Shown here piece by piece: positions 19,306 to 29,281 of a stretch of DNA of 64,000 nt. The position numbers and the translations under genes are program-made. The notes beneath the pieces are model-generated. The model made no database searches and was not told the origin of the DNA. It saw only the letters and a program-made list of their open reading frames with translations. Position 1 is the first letter of the stretch, and every line of letters starts with the position of its first letter. The DNA is taken from assembly GCA_964019335.1 (NCBI GenBank), contig OZ025698.1:124001-188000 (forward strand). Direction: 5' to 3'. This DNA is from Diplonema japonicum (Eukaryota > Euglenozoa > Diplonemea > Diplonemida > Diplonemidae).

Positions 19306-22010
19306 AAAAAAAAAAAACCAAAACAACACTTCAATCATGTCGAAGGACGGAGAAAGGGACAGGGGGAGGGGTAAAGACAAGGCGAAGGACAGGGAGAGAG
19401 AGAGAGACCCCTCCCCAGAGAAGAGGGAAAAGAAAAGCGGAGCGCAGGTGAAGGGTGAGGCTAAGAACCTCATGTCAGCCTACGATGCATCTCTCATGGC
19501 ATCGAGGGTGACACCGAAACGAACACCGCCGCCCCAGTGGCCAATAACACCGCCACCATCAACGCCGCCACCGCGGCCAACCGCGCCACTGCGCCCAACG
19601 TCGAGGGACTGGCGGATGTCTCGGTGCTCTACGCCGACGACGTGGCGGTCGTGATCTCCTCTGGACAAGGGGACATGGCTGGGCTGGAGCGGAAGGCGCA
19701 GGCGGTGGTGGATGCGGTTGAGGACTGGTGCGGGGAGCGTGACATGCTGCTGAGCACGTCCAAGACGCAGGCAGTCTGCGTCCCCCCCCAGAAACGTCTC
19801 GGGGTCTACTTCACTTCGTCACGAGTCCCCCCTTCAGCCAGGTGCCTTCCAGAACCCGCTCTTCGGCCTGGGGGTGAACGCCGATGGCACGATCAGCTGG
19901 CGGGCCTTCAGGTTGTGGAGGCGGGTGGTGTGCGGATCCGCTGCGTGCGGGACATGCATGCAGCCGTGCGACAACCCGACGTGGATTACGTTGCGGCCCG
20001 TCCCCTGCCTCTGTCTGAACACGCGAGGTACCTTGGGGTGACGGTGGACTCTGGGCTCACGTTCGGTGAACACGCACAGGACATCCTACGGCGGGCCAGC
20101 AAAAGGCTGAGGGTGCTGAAGCTCTTGTCTGGCACGTCCTGGGGCAGCAAGAGGGACACTCTGCGGTCTCTCTACGTTACGTACATCCTCCCGCTGCTGC
20201 GCTACTGCATGGGGGTCTACTACAGCAGGCTCGATGATGTCGGGAGGAAGGACCTGGCTGGGCTTCACCAGGAGGCGGCGGTGCTGATCACGGGCTGCTG
20301 GAGTGGCTCCGGAGGTACAAGCTCCTAGCCTGCTTCCCCTCGAAAGAATGGCGGAGGGTGCTGCGGCGACGATGACGGCGAAGGCCTTCTGCTGGCAGTC
20401 CTCCCCGGTTCACAGGGAGACGGTCAAGCTGAAGCAGGCGAACAGGCTGGGGTGTGGGTGGCTGCGCTCTGGCTACCAAGCACTGCGTCGATGCGGGCTG
20501 GAACCAAAGGTGCACTTCGAGTACCTGTCGGCTACGCCCCTGACGGCCCCGTGGCAGACAGGCATGGTCGACTTCAGAACTGACCTCCCCGGCGGGGTCA
20601 CGCGATCGTCGCCAGACGCGGACAGGCGGAAGGCGGCCGACCCCCGGGCATCCATGCCTACACGGATGGCTCGGTTGTACAGGTCGGACAGAAGGCGAAA
20701 GGTGGCTCTGGGGTTTATCTGCAGCTGTCCCCCCCCTGACCCCTGTGTCTGTGTGCCATGGCGTCAACGACTTCTGTTCATCTTTTCGGGCAGAGGGCAT
20801 GGCTGTGAAAACGGCGCTGGATATGGTGGCTACCCTCCGAAAAACACACCCTTCGCTGGCGAAGTCCCCGCTGTCGATCTGCACCGACTCCCTCTCCCTC
20901 GTCGAGCAGCTGCGAGCTGGCCCAACGCGACAGAGGGAGAAGCTCGACCACCAGACGTGGAGCCGGCTGGTGACCGCGGCGCGCACGCAGGGGACACCGG
21001 TGGTCCTCCAGTTTGTGCCCTCCCACTGTGGGGTGGACGGGAACGAGAAGGCTGACGCTCTAGCCGGGGAGGGAACGAAGCGGAAGCAGGACAGGCCCTC
21101 CCTTGACTACCGATCAGTGAGGGCCCTGAGTCCGCGGAGCTCATAACATCCCTCGCCCACAACTACGCGGTGGCGACCGAGCTTCGGACCGCGCACTTCC
21201 CCCTTGGCTTCCCCAGACAAGCTGAAACGGTCATCTCGCGGCTGCGGATTGGTCACTCGGCTCTCTTCTTCGGCTTCCTGCAGACTGCTGGCCCGAACAG
21301 GAAGCACAAGGGTGTGCTCCGGTGCCCGGCCTGCCACGCAGCACCGATGTCCAGGGAGCATGTTGTCGGTGGGTGCCCTGTGATCGGGAGGGGGGCGATC
21401 GACACTCCTGCTGGTACTCCTCCCTAGCGTTCTCCCTGTCGAGACGCGTGACCCAGATCTACGACCTCGTTGTTGAGTCTGGCCTGCTCGCCTGGTCACG
21501 CTCCGGACTGTTCACCTCGCCATCATCCCTGGCGTCTACAGACGTCACTGCACCTTCGAACGTGCCGCCCCCTCCTCCGGTCTCTCTTGACGCCGGTCCC
21601 GCGGCCCCCGTGTTGCGCTAAGGGACCGCCCCGCGTGTGTGTGTGTGAAATGAAATGTTGTGTCTCCCCATTCTCTCTTCCTCTCCATGTTTTCCCATTT
21701 CCCCTTTCCTTTATGATTCGCCCAATAGGAGCAATACCTCCCTGGGGGGCTTTCCGCCGGAGATTCCAGCCAAAGAAGGACATCCAGCTGGAAGGTAGGC
21801 CCCCGTTTTTCTCTCACTTGACTGAGGGAATAATGTAATTCAGCCCTCTTCGGCTGTCCCAAAGCAGAGCACGGGTTGGTGGGGGACCAGGGCTCCTCCT
21901 GCTTGCAGAAGCCTGGTCCTTTGCCCTCCCTATTTCCCCATGGTTTCCCTTCACCTTTTTTCCCTTTTCTCAGGTGTTGCTCTCCATGGCGGCCCTGCAT
22001 TGGTATTTTG

Positions 22011-22040
<30 letters not shown>
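19306..22040 (+). mobile_element. Chimeric insertion: LINE-E ORF1 start joined to LINE-B ORF2 and 3' UTR
   Basis: Plus strand. The 5' part (A-tract, AACACTTCAATCATG, ORF1 start MSKDGERDRGRGKDK…) is LINE-E. At about 19600 it switches to the LINE-B RT just before LYADDVAVV, then follows LINE-B through RNase H, zinc C-terminus and 3' UTR to a poly(A) of about 28 nt (22011-22040). Several deletions disrupt the ORF2 part. Confidence 0.85.
19337..21621 (+). pseudogene. Broken LINE-E ORF1 / LINE-B ORF2 chimeric coding region
   Basis: Frames: 19337-19654 (ORF1 start), 19537-20328 (…ANRATAPN fused to VEGLADVSVLYADD), 20303-21055, 20745-21146, 21170-21427 and 21322-21621. Against the intact LINE-B ORF2, small indels at roughly 19830, 20320, 20640, 20740, 21130 and 21420 change frame. 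The RNase H motifs (TDSLSLVEQL, PSHCGVDGNEKADAL) and the CPACHAAP zinc motif are recognisable but split. Confidence 0.8.
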
Positions 22041-22044
<4 letters not shown>

Positions 22045-22259
22045 TTGTAGGCTGGGTTCCCGCGGAGAGAGAATCGGAGCGGAGGCGTCAAGTACGGTGG
22101 ACCACCTCAAGGGATGTAAGTCCATTGTGTGACACAGTCTCTCGGTGAAGGTCCGACTTCTGGTGGGTAGGCAGGCAGGGGGTCGAATACACACACACAC
22201 ATGAAAATGTAAGCCCGACCCGAGTGTGTGAGGGGGTTGGGGTACACATAAAAAAAAAG
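22041..22259. other. Intervening sequence with a CA-repeat; no gene seen
   Basis: Contains (CA)n near 22190 and the string GGGGGTTGGGGTACACAT followed by A8, which recurs at 26995-27021. No coding frame or RNA recognised. Confidence 0.4.
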
Positions 22260-23588
22260 ATGTCTTTGAGGGAACCTGCAGTATGTGACAGGATCGCCTA
22301 ACGACAATCAACTCATCTAGTGTTTGATCCCTTCTGTCGTGGTAGTGCCTTAGGCCCGTCGTAGTATCTTTTCAGCAGCTTGGGCGTGAAACCAACTAGC
22401 GAGTTGTTGAGGATGCAATGAGTTCGTAACTGTTCCTCTAGTATAGGGTGGGTGATCTTCGGGGTTGCGAAGACCGGACGAGTGGAGTACCCAGTGATGG
22501 GTTGGCTGTGGGCCCTAGGGTACGCAAAGAGTGTACTGATTTCTTAGGTTCTGCTGGAATCAGGTGACTCCCCGTGCCTTTTTGGTGAATCCTGTCCAAA
22601 ACTCTTAGGATTCCGCCGATTTTTCTTGCCCAGCTCGCTAGGTCTTCACCCTCCATGTGGATCCTTTCTGTTGCAATTAGGTCGACCGCAAGTTCCGCCT
22701 TGGACACCTGCCCACCGTCCTTGCCCCACTTGAGGGCTTTCAGCCATTTGAGGATAAACGGGATTAGGCCTGGGAAGTACTTCTTCGCCAGCCGGTTCTT
22801 GTGGTACCAAGTGAGAGGTTTCGGGGTTAAGAGGTTCCCTGGCTGGAAAGGTCTATTCCAGAAGTGCTGGTTTTCGTACCTGACCTGCTTGTCGGCGTGC
22901 AGACAATCGAGTTTTCCTGCAATATCTGCAAGCATCAGGTGGAGTTCCTTGACTCTTGGCAGGCTGATGTCCGAGTCCGTTGTAATGATTCCGTGAATCT
23001 GGGTGCAGTTCGGCTAGCTCCTGTGTTCTTGCACCAGCCACTTGCGGTCGGCGTTGGCTGTCCTATAGCCGGCGTGTGCTGGACAGTGCCAAATGGTATG
23101 CTGCAGGAGGCTGCTGGTTCCATTCCTAACGTCGTAGAGTGCGTCACACCCGAGGCATTTCGCACGTGTGCCTGACAAATCGCCGTAGGCTCTGGGATGA
23201 AGGGGCAGTATGGCGCCAGTGATTGCACAAAGTAACTTTCTCGCTTTCTGGCGACCGCCATCTCGTTGTGTAGGAGGTTCGTCCTCTCCTCGTCGATGCC
23301 CGTCTCGATCCCTCCAAAGGTCTCTCGCTCTTCGGCGAGCCCGCCACGTAGCTTGTCTTTCAACAGCGTTCTGATCTCATGCTTCAGGTGTTGTAAGCCT
23401 TGCGGCAGCATTTTCGTCTGAAGGTCCTTCCATCTGGTCCCAATGTCTCGAAGCCAAACCTCTGCATTGCCAAATGGTCCTTTCGGTAACGACGGTGTTC
23501 CGTTCCGTTCCTTCGTGTACCTGTAAGTCTCCCAGCATGAAACGAAGAGGGATTTGTTCGTCTGGCGTGTGCATAGACGCCCTAGGGT
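22260..23588 (-). pseudogene. LINE-D, second copy: 5'-truncated ORF2 C-terminus and 3' end
   Basis: Minus strand. The frames 23777-22935 and 22935-22438 together match the C-terminal domain of LINE-D (GLQHLKHEIRTLLKDKLRGG; HFWNRPFQPGNLLTPKPLTW; GGQVSKAELAVDLIATE). The zinc region is frameshifted. Nucleotide divergence from 13264-14427 is large, so this is a different subfamily. The 3' end again has CCTGTCACATACTGCAGG followed by oligo(T) in the sense strand. Confidence 0.7.
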
Positions 23589-24300
23589 TGAAAAAAAGAA
23601 CAACAACATGGTGTGAAGTATCCTGCGCTGTCCTCCTCGTGGTGGCCCCTGGGACCGCAGGCCAGGGAGGGCTGTGGTGCGAAAGCGCGAAGGCGTGTCG
23701 GGGAGGGTGCTGGAGCGAAGTCGGCCTGTTTGGCACAAGCCGCTATCGGGGCACCGGTAGCAGGGGTGTAAGACCAATCAGACTCGGTCTGAGCAAAAGG
23801 CATTCTCTCCCATCGCGCGGCGTGTGCGTGGTTGCGTGTGGTGGTGCCACCCACCGTTCCTGTTCATTCCACCAGCGTCGAGAGGCTGAGACCGATCGCG
23901 CACAGTGGAGGCCACAGGTTGTTCCCGGCGCCCTTGTAGCGTTGTCAGTCCTGCCCCAACTGAAAGGCCAGTCAGGACACAGGCTAACTGGGTACAGGTA
24001 CTCGGACAACGGTGGGGTTTGCGGGTTTGCCTTTAATATTTGGGGTTGTCTTTATTTGGTGACAGCCGAAGCCTTCGAGGCCCAAGAGCTGCGTGGCGGG
24101 GGAATGGGGAAAAAATAAGAAAGGTGGATGTCGGGGGCCCCAGGAAAATATACAAGAGGTCGAGCAAACGAGCAAGAGGTCCCCCCCCGATATGGCTCAG
24201 TAAGAGAGACTGTTTTTAACCTTCCCTTTTCAACTTTCTCCGCCCCCCATCCCCCCCCCGCCTGGTAGTGGAATAATTATTATTATTATTATAAAAAAAG
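23589..24300. repeat. Short interspersed element with (ATT)n-A7-GT tail
   Basis: Bases 23589-24010 are almost identical to 27014-27435 (from AACAACAACATGGTGTGAAG to CTCGGACAACGGTGGGG). The segment to 24299 is distinct and ends CGCCTGGTAGTGGAATA-(ATT)n-ATA7G on the plus strand, like 26955-26990. No conserved reading frame. Orientation is ambiguous: the right end looks like a plus-strand tail, but the left end is an oligo(T) in the minus sense, so two elements may be joined. Confidence 0.5.
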
Positions 24301-24467
24301 TAAATTATATTATAAACTAAACTTTACTTATATACTTTTCTCTCAAATTATCCTGAGTTTGAAGCTGTACTGTTGTTATACGACTTCAGACAGCAATTGT
24401 TTCTAACTCAATCTCTCGACTCTGGCTTCACTCCTATCCTTTCTTTTCACCTCCCTCCCCAGTGTCT
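24301..24467 (+). repeat. Left 167-bp direct repeat flanking LINE-F
   Basis: Identical to 26151-26317 as far as I can read, from TAAATTATATTATAAAC to CCTCCCCAGTGTCT. It begins right after the A7G tail of the preceding element. Confidence 0.85.
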
Positions 24468-26124
24468 CGAGTTCTTGCCAGTAGCGGGCATCTCATATCC
24501 CCAAAGGACCCTAAAAGGGAAGATATCGGCAACCTTTGCGGGGGGGGAAGAGCTCAGGGTAGTTGAAAAAACAAAGCTGCTCGGAGTCACGTTTGAGGAA
24601 GACATGTTTTTCGCCGCACATACGGCAGACGTCTTGAGAAGGGCGGAAAGCAGAGTCAGGCTACTGAGAAGACTGGCAGGGACGAAGTGGGGTTGCAAGA
24701 AAGTGGTAATGAGGGCACTCTACCTCACGTACGTACAGCCAGTTTTCCGTTACTGTCTGGGGGCGTACGGACCTTTCGTGATAGGCGGGAGGGGCACGTA
24801 CCACGAAGGAATCCAGAAGCTGCAGTACCGGGCAGCTTTAACGATCACAGGATGTGTAGCGACATCAGAGACATTCGCTACACTAAACGAGGCTGGCTTG
24901 TGGACACTCGATGCGCTGATCGAACACGACAGTTTACTGCTGTACGAGTCCATCATTAGGAAGGAGAACACAGCTGCCTTTCAAGCTACACAACCCCTGA
25001 AGGATCTGACCAGATACGAGGTACTGTTCCCGAAGAAAACATGGTCAGATCGACAAAGGGAAGCAGCCAGGGCCTACAAGCTCCCAGAGAGAGCGGCAAC
25101 ACCATTCTCAGGTTATGCCTTTGAGAAGAAGTACAGAGTTACACCTTGGCAGAGATTCGAGGGTAAACTGATACTGGCCCCCTTCCTCGACATACATGTG
25201 AAGAGATCGGACACCAGTGAAGTCAGAAGGAAAGCAACAGAGGACACTCTGAACCGGCTTATCGAGAAGCACGGAAAAGCCTTCTGCATGATCTTCACAG
25301 ACGGGTCATTGAAGGACGGCAGGAACGGAGGAGCTGCTGCGATACTGTTGCGAGGGGAGAGAAAAGCTTCGTATGGGGTCAGCGGTGGATCCTATACGTC
25401 ATCCTACAGGTGCGAGCAAAGGGCCATAGAGCTGGGGCTGCACCTCGCGACAAACCTCTCGAAGAGAGTGGGCACGAGCCAAGAGATGGTCCTTATTTGC
25501 ACTGATTCGCAGTCGGTAATAAGGAGGATGTGCCAGGGGCACCTGTCCGCTGTCTCTGCAGACGAGTACAAACTGTGGCACGAGGTAGCGGGACTTGTAA
25601 AGAGAGGCCACAAAGTGGTCATACAGTACGTACCAAGTCACTGCGGATTCAAATGGAACGAGATGGCGGACAAGAAGGCGAAGGAGACCTGCCGGGCAGT
25701 TGCCCACGAACAGAAGACCAGCATAGACATCGTGAAGTCACTGGTGAGAAAAAAGGTACTGGCGAACCACCTCCTCTTCTGGAAAAAAACGGGTGTCAAG
25801 GAGACATACCGAGAGCTTTTCGCAGGGAATTTCGAGAAGTTTGAAGAGTTAAACAGGGAACAAGAAGTTGCGATCATGAGGCTGAGAGTGGGGAAGAGCC
25901 CCCTCATAAGCGGGTATCTACTCAATCCCCCGGCCGATGTGGTCACATGCCACCTTTGTTCGATGCCTCAGACGCTGAGCCACCTCCTGAAAGAATGCCA
26001 GGACGATGGTAGAGCTGACCAGAGAAGTCAGATCTTCGGTTCCTCCCTTCCTTCGCTCAAGGCCCTACTGTCAACTGACGCCGGGAAAACCGTACAATTC
26101 CTGGAACAGCAGGGCCTGTTGTGA
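24468..26124 (+). CDS. LINE-F ORF2 C-terminal half: RT thumb, RNase H, zinc motif
   Basis: Open frame of about 550 codons within the insertion; the frame also continues upstream through the direct repeat, but that part is host-derived. Order: KTKLLGVTFEEDMFF (post-RT), ALYLTYVQPVFRYCLGAYG, FTDGSLKDGRNGGAAAIL (first RNase H Asp), CEQRAIELGLHLA, LICTDSQSVIRRM, VPSHCGFKWNEMADKKAKE, and the C-x2-C-x8-H-x4-C motif CHLCSMPQTLSHLLKEC. RT catalytic motifs are missing because of 5' truncation. Sequence divergence puts it in a family separate from LINE-A/B. Confidence 0.85.
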
Positions 26125-26150
26125 CCGACCGTGAGATATAATCCCCTTTA
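24468..26150 (+). mobile_element. LINE-F: 5'-truncated non-LTR element between 167-bp direct repeats
   Basis: 1,683-bp insertion holding only the C-terminal half of an ORF2 and a 26-bp tail ending AATCCCCTTTA, with no poly(A) or ATT tail. The flanking repeats look like an unusually long target-site duplication. Confidence 0.8.
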
Positions 26151-26317
26151 TAAATTATATTATAAACTAAACTTTACTTATATACTTTTCTCTCAAATTA
26201 TCCTGAGTTTGAAGCTGTACTGTTGTTATACGACTTCAGACAGCAATTGTTTCTAACTCAATCTCTCGACTCTGGCTTCACTCCTATCCTTTCTTTTCAC
26301 CTCCCTCCCCAGTGTCT
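26151..26317 (+). repeat. Right 167-bp direct repeat flanking LINE-F
   Basis: Second copy of 24301-24467. After it the sequence continues as unique DNA (TCCCTTATTTTCC), as expected if this copy is the original target. Confidence 0.85.
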
Positions 26318-26799
26318 TCCCTTATTTTCCATTACCAGGCCCCTGACCCCCGCCCCCAGTGTTATTCAAAATTTTCACTCACCTTTCATATAGAAAGAAA
26401 AAAGAAAAAAAAAAAGAAAAAAAAGAAGGACAGATGATTCAAGCTTCGGTGTACACGATCGAGCTTGATTTGAATTCCTTTATTTTTGAGAAAAAAAAAA
26501 AAAAAAAGAAAAAAAAAAAAAAAGAAGAATATATATAAAAAAAAAAAAAAAAACTGTAGAACGAAACTTAATTGAATTGAATTTATTGGCTCCCGAAAGC
26601 CCAACAAGTCCAGCAGACGGTGGAGTTTCACAGTCAGCTGGTTAATTTTTCACAATTGAAACTCCTCCAAAGTTCTTAAAATCTGGGAGGTCGTCTCTTG
26701 TTACTAGAGGCGGCTAATGCCTCGAGACCCAGGTGCTGCCTGGTGGGTGGGATCGGTTTTATTTTATTATGAAAAGAGCGTGGTGAGGGGGTCCAAGTA
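26318..26799. other. Purine-rich low-complexity and unassigned sequence
   Basis: Long A/AG runs at 26393-26555 and AT-rich DNA. I see no gene. Confidence 0.4.
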
Positions 26800-26994
26800 A
26801 TTTACTACAGGGAGCAGCGGACCAGGACCCCTCGACCAATGGCTCAGTAACAGAGACTGCTTTTCACGAATCACTTTCAAACACCTCTCTTGGCTTGAAG
26901 TGATGTCCCTTTCCCTTTCCCTTGAATGGTTTTCTCTACTCCCCTTCGATCCTCCCGCCTGGTAGTGGAATATTTATTATTATAAAAAAAGTCA
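26800..26994 (+). repeat. 3' end of an (ATT)n-tailed retroposon
   Basis: Shares ATGGCTCAGTAA-AGAGACTG and CGCCTGGTAGTGGAATA-(ATT)n-A7-GT with 24193-24300. No coding capacity. Another element starts immediately downstream. Confidence 0.6.
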
Positions 26995-28350
26995 AAGGGG
27001 GTTGGGGTACACATAAAAAAAAGAACAACAACATGGTGTGAAGTATCCTGCGCTGTCCTCCTCGTGGTGGCCCCTGGGACCGCAGGCCAGGGAGGGCTGT
27101 GGTGCGAAAGCGCGAAGGCGTGTCGGGGAGGGTGCCGGAACGAAGACGGTCTGTTTGGCACAAGCCGCTATCGGGGCACCGGTAGCGGGGGTGTAAGACC
27201 ACTCAGACTCGGTCTGAGCAAAAGGCATTCTCTCCCATCGCGCGGCGTGTGCGTGGTTGCGTGCGGCGGCGACACCCACCGTTCCTGTTCATTCCACCAG
27301 CGTCGAGAGGCTGAGACCGATCTCGCGCACAGTGGAGGCCACAGGTTGTTCCCGGCGCCCTTGTAGCGTTGTCAGTCCTGCCCCAACTGAAAGGCCAGTC
27401 AGGACACAGGCTAACTGGGTACAGGTACTCGGACAACGGTGGGGTGAACAGGAGCGGTGGGTTGTGGCTGGTGTCGCTGGTGAGTGGCGTACGGTTTGTT
27501 TGTGCTGGTTCCGCTGTGTTGTGGTGTGATGCGTGCGGCGGCGTCGCCCAGTGTTCCAGCGTACCCCATCCGAGAGTCGTGAGGCTGAGACCGGTCTCGC
27601 GCGAAGTGGAGGCCACAGTGTTGATCCCGGCGCCCTTCAGGCAATGACCGCCCTGTCGCAACTGGAAGGCCAGACAGATCGGTAGCCGAACTGGGTACAG
27701 ACAAACGGATCGACGGTGGGGTGCACGGGGACACTGGAAGAGAACTGGTTGCGGTGGAGGTGCTCTAGTCTGTCTGTGTGGCGTGTGCTGCTGGGAGCGA
27801 GGCGTGCTGTGCCGGGCCGGCAAGAAGTAGAAGTAGATTTAAACTTTTTTAGTAATAGTACTCTCATCCCCCATGTCTTCCCTTTTTATTTTGCCCTGTC
27901 GTGCACCCCAACTTCTTTCTTCCTCTCTGGTTATGTTTTCTTTACAATTTTATTTTCCAAAGGCTCCACAGCCCAACAAAACCGGCTGAAGGGGATGCCT
28001 CCGTGCCGGTGTGCCTACGAGCACTGACGAGGTACCCCACCCCTTGAAATCCCGGAGGTTCGGCCAAAGGGTGCTGTTGTGCAATGCGGGCTGGTGAGAT
28101 GCCGAGGGACGTTGAAGGTGGGCACAGTTGCGAACGCTGGAGCCCCCGGGCCTGCCCACCTCCCGCCTCGGTACGTATGGATAGTTGTGGGAGGGTTTTC
28201 TTTAAACTTTTACAAAAAATTTTGTCAACCCCTCTTGTTCCCACTTTCACTTGCAGGAGGCCCTTCAGGCCTCCTGCGCCTATCCCTCCCCCCCAGCCTT
28301 TAGCTTCGCACGACAGTGGTACATTTATTATTATTATTATTAAAAAAAGT
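26995..28350 (+). mobile_element. (ATT)n-tailed retroposon ending just upstream of tRNA-Gly
   Basis: Plus-strand unit whose 3' end is GACAGTGGTACATTTA-(TTA)n-A7-GT, identical in tail type to 5743-5800 (other strand). The left part is the block shared with 23589-24010; the right part (27960-28350) is distinct. No intact ORF, so it is either non-autonomous or composite. The tail stops about 7 nt before the first base of tRNA-Gly. Confidence 0.6.
27240..27720 (+). repeat. Diverged tandem duplication of about 250 bp
   Basis: 27240-27445 and 27500-27722 share the order GAGGCTGAGACCG, GTGGAGGCCACAG, TCCCGGCGCCCTT, AACTGGGTACAG and ACGGTGGGGTG. It might act as a duplicated promoter or enhancer of the retroposon; that is speculation. 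Confidence 0.55.
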
Positions 28351-28356
28351 CCGTGT

Positions 28357-28427
28357 GCGACCGTGGTCTAGTGGCATGATGGATCCCTCCCAAGGATTCG
28401 ACCCGGGTTCGATTCCCGGCGGTCGCA
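28357..28427 (+). tRNA. tRNA-Gly (anticodon CCC)
   Basis: 71 nt; acceptor GCGACCG pairs with CGGTCGC, discriminator A; anticodon loop CUCCCAA between GAUCC and GGAUU; T-arm GGGTTCGATTCCC; TTTT Pol III terminator at 28428-28431. No intron and no encoded CCA. Confidence 0.95.
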
Positions 28428-28472
28428 TTTTATTGGACACCAACATTTAAATTTGTGCTGTATTGTTAAAAA

Positions 28473-28544
28473 TTCTCCTACGCGGATTCGAACCGCGGTC
28501 GCGGGATTCAGAGTCCCGAGTGCTAACCACTACACCATAGGAGA
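28473..28544 (-). tRNA. tRNA-Gln (anticodon CTG)
   Basis: 72 nt; acceptor TCTCCTA pairs with TAGGAGA; anticodon loop CTCTGAA within CGGGA/TCCCG; T-arm GCGGTTCGAATCCGC; T-run terminator downstream (28467-28471, minus). Its 5' end lies 10 nt from the poly(A) of LINE-A. Confidence 0.95.
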
Positions 28545-28546
28545 GT

Positions 28547-28554
28547 CGATTTCC
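28547..28554 (-). repeat. Target-site copy 1 (GGAAATCG), between tRNA-Gln and LINE-A poly(A)
   Basis: Minus-strand reading: poly(A)-GGAAATCG-AC-tRNA. First of five identical 8-bp copies (others: 35836-35843, 43382-43389, 44025-44032, 44893-44900). Confidence 0.9.
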
Positions 28555-28570
28555 TTTTTTTTTTTTTTTT

Positions 28571-29281
28571 CAAAATACCAATAGGTGCCACCATGGGGAG
28601 CAACACCTGGGAAGGGGAAAGGTGAAGGGAAGCATGGAAATATTACAGGGAGGGCGAAGACCAGTTCTTCTGCAATCAGATGGAGCTGTGGACTCCGCCA
28701 ACCCGTGCACCTGTTTGGAACAGCCGAAGAGGGCTGAATTACTTTAATTCCAAGCCGCGTAGACCTACGTGACTCGGACGGGGACCTTGACCCCAATTCG
28801 TCGTTTTTCTCAACTGGGACCTCTGGTGACCGGAACTGGCCCCGGTCGCCCCCTCGAGAGGGATTTGCTCCATTGAGCGAAACATGAAAGGGTGAGAGTA
28901 AAATCTCTCAAAATCAAAAGGGGAAGCGAGTGTGCGTGTGCGCATGGGGATGATAGGGGAAGCATTTGCTCTCCCCGCTGCACTCCGGCTGGCGGGGGGA
29001 GGGGATGGCCGTACCACACTCGTTCGTGCGAAGATGAGAGGACTCATCTGGGCAACTTCAGAGTAGGCCGGGCCATCCGTTTTTGACTACAATGTCAGGG
29101 CACACGATAACAAGAGGATGTTAATTTTAAAAATTTAAAAGTTTAAAAGGGGACGGGCATACTGGTAAGAGAAAGGCCAGACGCCGGATGATGATAAAGA
29201 AAAGGATGAGAGGGAGTGGAAGAGAGGGGAAGGGAACGTAAGCACTAAAAGAATTGAAATGTTGATCTCACCCTACTCACT
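28571..29281 (-). other. LINE-A 3' UTR
   Basis: Non-coding 3' region of LINE-A, repeated almost exactly at 43401-44024. It ends in the same GGTATTTTG as LINE-B, although most of the UTR differs, so the terminal block is probably what the reverse transcriptase recognises. Confidence 0.75.
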
